In this document: positions 61,130 through 64,000 of the stretch, piece after piece | Layout of the letters: each line of letters starts with the position of its first letter | How positions within the stretch are numbered: position 1 is the first letter of the stretch | From: Pseudoflavonifractor capillosus | Lineage (GTDB): Bacteria > Bacillota > Clostridia > Oscillospirales > Oscillospiraceae | Assembly: GCF_016899775.1 (NCBI RefSeq) | Contig: NZ_JACJJE010000001.1 | Location: 62,001-126,000, forward strand | Length of the DNA stretch: 64,000 nt | Direction: 5' to 3' | Translations under genes and position numbers: made by a program | Notes under the pieces: generated by a model | The model's input: the letters and a program-made list of their open reading frames with translations, nothing else | Told to the model about the DNA's origin: nothing | The model's database searches: none

Positions 61130-62374
61130 TCACTGATACATAACAGCCGGCATTTTATATTCTACTTCTCTGTGGGATGGGATCTTCAAAGAGTCACCCA
61201 GGGAGGCAAAGTTGATCGCCCTTATGCCAAAGCGTCTGCGGATATCCTCTACTGTACGCTCCAAATCCAATTTCCTTTTGTGCCTGGCGAAGTCTGTCCA
61301 GAGATCCAGCTGGATAGGCGTATCTGACGGTACCAGGTCGATCGCGCTGATGGTGAGGGATCGGACAGGGTGGTCCCAACCATACCTGCGATGAAACAGC
61401 TTCGAGCCTGCCTCGGCCAATTCCAGAAAACTCTGCGTGGGGAAGGGCATCCGCGCTTGGTATTCGCGATGGTTCAGGGTACAGTCCCGCACATAGATAC
61501 GGACGCCGGTCGCGGCCAAATGATGTTTGCGCAGTTTCTTGCCGACCTCTTGACTGAGTTCCAACAGGACTTGCCGCACCTCATATTCTGTGGCCAAATC
61601 CGCAGTGCAGGTGATCCCATGCCCGATGCTTTTGACGGGCGGCTCATAATCGCACGGCATCACACGCGAGGTGTCCTTGCCATTGGCGTAGATCCAGAGC
61701 TTTAGGCCGTTCCGCCCAAGTACCCGCTGCAGGAATTCCGGTTCTGCTTTCGCCAAGGCGCCGATCGTATGGATGCCATATCGGGCAAGCTTGTCCGTAG
61801 TGGCGCGGCCAACGTAGAGAAGATCCGATACAGGGAGGGGCCAGACCTGGTCGCGGAATGTGTCTTCCCAGATCTCTGTCACAGCGTCCGGTTTCTTCAT
61901 ATCGGAGCCTAGCTTTGCGAAGACTTTGTTGAAACTGACTCCGATGGAAACCGTGAGTCCTGTCTCCGCCTTCACCGTCTCCCGGATCTCATTGGCCACA
62001 TCGACCGGCCGCCGCTTCTCCAGCAGAGGAGACCCCGTCATCTCGATCCAGCTCTCATCGATGCCAAACGCCTCCACTTCGGGAGAGTACCGCAGATAGA
62101 TTGCCCGCACGATTTTGGAAAATTTCAAATATTGCTCCATATGTGGCGGGACGATGGTCAGCTGCGGACATTTCTGTTTTGCCTCCCAAATCACATCACC
62201 TGTCTTGACGCCACATTTCTTGGCCAGCTGGTTCTTCGCCAATACGATTCCATGCCGATCTTCTGTACTGCCACAGACAGCAAGATACTTCCCCCTCAGT
62301 TCCGGGTGCAACACACACTCAATACTGGCATAGCAGTTATTGAGGTCGCTGTGGAACACAACCCGATTGCACAT
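61130..62374 (-). CDS. Y-family translesion DNA polymerase (UmuC/DinB/UvrX-like)
   Basis: 414 aa. Catalytic Asp10 in HSDLNNCYAS, GIDES at 104-108 (Asp106, Glu107), followed by the thumb (PVSDLLYVGRATTDKLARYGIHTIGALA) and little-finger regions; full length. Error-prone DNA synthesis across lesions. Transcribed away from a control region with repeated AAGTTCTATA motifs, so it is probably damage- or repressor-controlled. Adjacent to the S24-like gene. Confidence 0.9.
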   Translation of the reverse strand: MCNRVVFHSDLNNCYASIECVLHPELRGKYLAVCGSTEDRHGIVLAKNQLAKKCGVKTGDVIWEAKQKCPQLTIVPPHMEQYLKFSKIVRAIYLRYSPEVEAFGIDESWIEMTGSPLLEKRRPVDVANEIRETVKAETGLTVSIGVSFNKVFAKLGSDMKKPDAVTEIWEDTFRDQVWPLPVSDLLYVGRATTDKLARYGIHTIGALAKAEPEFLQRVLGRNGLKLWIYANGKDTSRVMPCDYEPPVKSIGHGITCTADLATEYEVRQVLLELSQEVGKKLRKHHLAATGVRIYVRDCTLNHREYQARMPFPTQSFLELAEAGSKLFHRRYGWDHPVRSLTISAIDLVPSDTPIQLDLWTDFARHKRKLDLERTVEDIRRRFGIRAINFASLGDSLKIPSHREVEYKMPAVMYQ

Positions 62375-62402
62375 AGTCCTGCCCTCGCTTTCATCTCGTT
62401 AG

Positions 62403-62547
62403 AAGTTCTATAAAATTCCTTTACATTCCACTTGACAACGTATGAACTTCCATTTATAATGCAATCAAGTTCTATATCATTCCACAAAAGTTCTATAAAG
62501 TTCTATTCATACAATAGCAGGTATCAAGGGCCCTGTCAATAGAACTT
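62403..62547. promoter_or_regulatory. control region with six AAGTTCTATA-type sites
   Basis: AAGTTCTATA at 62403, 62467 and 62488; AAGTTCTATT at 62498; its complement at 62538-62547; a one-mismatch complement near 62440. They lie between the polymerase and the XRE gene and overlap the promoter at 62432. This looks like an operator array for the adjacent XRE repressor. Confidence 0.7.
62432..62460 (+). promoter_or_regulatory. consensus sigma-A promoter for the XRE gene
   Basis: TTGACA, 17-nt spacer, TATAAT: a perfect consensus, reading toward the XRE gene at 62592; the spacer contains a reversed AAGTTC motif copy. Confidence 0.8.
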
Positions 62548-62591
62548 TTGAGAAAATGGCTCGTTAATACCTGCAGAAAGAGGATGAAGCG

Positions 62592-63029
62592 ATGAAGACA
62601 TTTGGCGAGAAGATCCGAGAGAGCAGAGCCAGGAAGAATTTGACTCAAGCGGAGCTGGCGGAGAAATCTGGGCTCACCATCCGCACGGTATCGAAATATG
62701 AGACAGATTCCGTAGTTCCCCGTGGCCGCAACCTGTATAAGCTGGCGGAAGTGCTGGGTGTTTCTGAGGCGTATCTCTCCCGTCCCGATGTGGAGGACCC
62801 TTCCTATGGATTGGATGAAGCACCTTATCTCAATGCCGTGCGCATGAGGCACGGTCAGAAAGGAGCCGGTGAGCTGGAGGATCTTCTTGACGGCGTCAAG
62901 ACGATGTTCGCCGGCGGCGAGGTCCCACAGGAGGACAAGGACCAGTTCTTCCAGGCAGTGATGCAGGCGTACCTGGCATGTAAGGAAGATGCCCACAACA
63001 AATTCACGCCCAAGAAATACCGCGATTGA
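62592..63029 (+). CDS. XRE-family repressor (ImmR-like position)
   Basis: 145 aa. HTH at residues 5-60 (FGEKIRESRARKNLTQAELAEKSGLTIRTVSKYETDSVVPRG), then a linker and helical C-terminus. Divergent from the polymerase and about 110 nt upstream of the ImmA-type peptidase gene, the arrangement of an ImmR/ImmA immunity switch in which the peptidase cleaves the repressor after DNA damage. Confidence 0.85.
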   Translation: MKTFGEKIRESRARKNLTQAELAEKSGLTIRTVSKYETDSVVPRGRNLYKLAEVLGVSEAYLSRPDVEDPSYGLDEAPYLNAVRMRHGQKGAGELEDLLDGVKTMFAGGEVPQEDKDQFFQAVMQAYLACKEDAHNKFTPKKYRD

Positions 63030-63053
63030 CCACACTCGATTCAGCCCGGTAAA

Positions 63054-63110
63054 TGTAGTACGGATTATGGGACTCCTGCGTTGCTACTATGACGCATATA
63101 AAGGGAGTCC
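63054..63110 (+). promoter_or_regulatory. candidate structured 5' element, copy 2
   Basis: The 24-nt block TGTAGTACGG + ATTATGGGACTCCT (22 of 24 identical to copy 1 at 13841) is followed by TGCGT/ACGCA arms and then GGAGTCC, which pairs with the GGACTCC of the block. Arm sequences differ from copy 1 while pairing is kept. TTGACC at 63026 may be the -35 of its promoter. Confidence 0.5.
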
Positions 63111-63138
63111 AGCTCTATTTTGAATCGAGGTGATGGAG

Positions 63139-63678
63139 ATGCGGGCAGAAAATATCAAGCGAGAAGTCGCTCGCTTAAAGAGCAAATATAAGACATCTGA
63201 TGCGAGGGAATTGTGTGAGGCAATGGGAATCCGCGTTTCCAGACAACCGATGGGTTGCCATGCCGGGTCGTGTAAGGGCTTCCTTATGATCCACAGCAGA
63301 TGTAAAATCGCCGTGGTCAACAGCGAGTTGGATGACCAGGTACAGCGGGTTATCCTCGCTCACGAGCTGGCGCATGGTATTTTACATGCGGATAGTAAGA
63401 TCCGCACATTCCACGAGTTGTCCTATCTGGATGACAGGGACTTTATGGAGCGGGAAGCCAATATTTTCGCGGCGGAGTTCCTGGTTGATGACACAGATCT
63501 GATCGATACACTCCAGAACCATACAGATTTCTTCTCTGTGGCGAGTTCGCTGAATGTCCCGCCGGAACTGCTGGACTTCAAACTGCGACTGCTTGAAAAG
63601 AGTGACGACCGGTTCCAGGCCCCATATCTTGCGCAGTCTGATTTTCTGCGGCGAGACATCAGTAAGCCGCTCTGCTAA
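63139..63678 (+). CDS. ImmA/IrrE-type metallopeptidase
   Basis: 179 aa; ATG at 63139 with GAGGTG upstream (earlier GTG/ATG are too close). The zinc motif HELAHGILH (HExxH) and a following Glu in REANIFAAEFLVD are intact. Family members cleave XRE-type repressors; the likely partner is the product of the gene just upstream. Confidence 0.85.
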   Translation: MRAENIKREVARLKSKYKTSDARELCEAMGIRVSRQPMGCHAGSCKGFLMIHSRCKIAVVNSELDDQVQRVILAHELAHGILHADSKIRTFHELSYLDDRDFMEREANIFAAEFLVDDTDLIDTLQNHTDFFSVASSLNVPPELLDFKLRLLEKSDDRFQAPYLAQSDFLRRDISKPLC

Positions 63679-63682
63679 GGCT

Positions 63683-63970
63683 ATGGACGCGGGGGCGGAG
63701 TATAAAGCGTATGTGGCGGTCTCAGTCCAATTCAATGAGGATGGTGTCATGTTGCCCCGTGCGCTTACCTGGGAGAATGGAATAACATATGAAATAGATC
63801 GAGTCCTCGATATCCGGCCGTCATATGCGGCGAAGGCCGGTGGGCAAGGTGATCGCTATACTGTCATGATGCGTGGACAACGGCGCTTCCTTTACTTTGA
63901 GAGGACGGCCAATTTAACTGGAAATATCATCGGCCGCTGGTTTGTGGAACGGAAGATACCGACAAGGTGA
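63683..63970 (+). CDS. hypothetical protein, 95 aa
   Basis: Starts ATG at 63683, 4 nt after the peptidase stop. Beta-rich small protein (YVAVSVQFNEDGVMLPRALTW...RYTVMMRGQRRFLYFE). Co-transcribed with the peptidase. Unrecognised. Confidence 0.55.
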   Translation: MDAGAEYKAYVAVSVQFNEDGVMLPRALTWENGITYEIDRVLDIRPSYAAKAGGQGDRYTVMMRGQRRFLYFERTANLTGNIIGRWFVERKIPTR

Positions 63971-63975
63971 TAAGA

Positions 63976-64000
63976 ATGAGGATAGATACAAATTGCGTTT
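63976..64000 (+). CDS. possible start of next gene (partial)
   Basis: ATG at 63976 begins MRIDTNCV and runs off the window. It is too short to judge. Confidence 0.3.

Noticed and set aside
1-64000. CRISPR array, tRNA or rRNA genes
   Set aside because: Scanned by eye for regularly spaced repeats and for tRNA/rRNA signatures; none seen. A weak tRNA could be missed without a covariance search.

Overview
The window looks like the interior of a large mobile element (big plasmid, integrative element or plasmid-phage) of a spore-forming Clostridia-type Firmicute. Seen directly: strong AGGAGG-type ribosome binding sites, many TTG/GTG starts, short ATGA-type gene overlaps, intrinsic terminators, a homologue of the spore protease GPR, an actin-like ParM/ParR pair, a serine recombinase, a Y-family polymerase beside an S24/UmuD-like gene, and an XRE regulator beside an ImmA-type peptidase. 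I see no rRNA, tRNA, phage structural gene or ribosomal protein gene. The host assignment is inference.

Layout. (1) 0-16.7 kb, + strand: mobile-element backbone of mostly small unrecognised genes, with a VWA/HExxH protein, an N6-methylase-like protein, a PP-loop (PAPS-reductase-like) protein, a sigma-like protein, an XRE repressor, a secreted DNA/RNA nuclease lipoprotein, a CoiA-like protein and a YhaM-like HD nuclease. (2) 16.8-24.9 kb: defence genes, namely an unknown protein, a Type III restriction-modification pair (Mod and Res) and a GmrSD-type DUF262/DUF1524 nuclease. (3) 25-36 kb: an AT-richer block with a coiled-coil protein, then a tightly coupled operon of three consecutive dynamin-like GTPases, a 369-aa protein, a two-helix membrane protein and a 90-aa protein, ended by an IS256-family insertion. 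(4) 38-45.3 kb: an RNA/ribosome repair island with a WYL regulator, MoxR ATPase, VWA metalloprotease-like protein, RtcB RNA ligase and PrfH release factor. (5) 45.5-49.4 kb: a second membrane-acting operon with a patatin phospholipase, a zinc-ribbon dynamin-like GTPase and a protein with an amphipathic N-terminus. A terminator plus the 3' end of one reverse-strand gene occurs after both dynamin blocks as about 300-bp direct repeats, so 37.7-49.4 kb looks like a separately acquired cassette. (6) 49.4-56 kb: the intact copy of that reverse gene, an XRE regulator, the GPR-like protein, the serine recombinase, an AAA/DUF4143 ATPase, a SEC-C protein and a truncated exonuclease III-like gene. (7) 56-62.4 kb, - strand: Fic protein, small genes, ParR/ParM, a sigma-like regulator, a frameshifted S24/UmuD-like gene and a Y-family polymerase. 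(8) 62.4-64 kb, + strand: XRE regulator, ImmA peptidase and the edge of the next gene, behind a control region with six copies of a 10-bp motif.

Most interesting candidates. The two dynamin-containing operons (26884-36046 and 45561-49386) read as two different membrane-remodelling, probably anti-phage, systems on either side of an RtcB-PrfH repair island. A paired RNA-like element (13841-13897 and 63054-63110) shares a nearly identical 24-nt block followed by a hairpin whose sequence differs but whose pairing is kept. All functions are inferred from motifs read by eye; no search or alignment was run.
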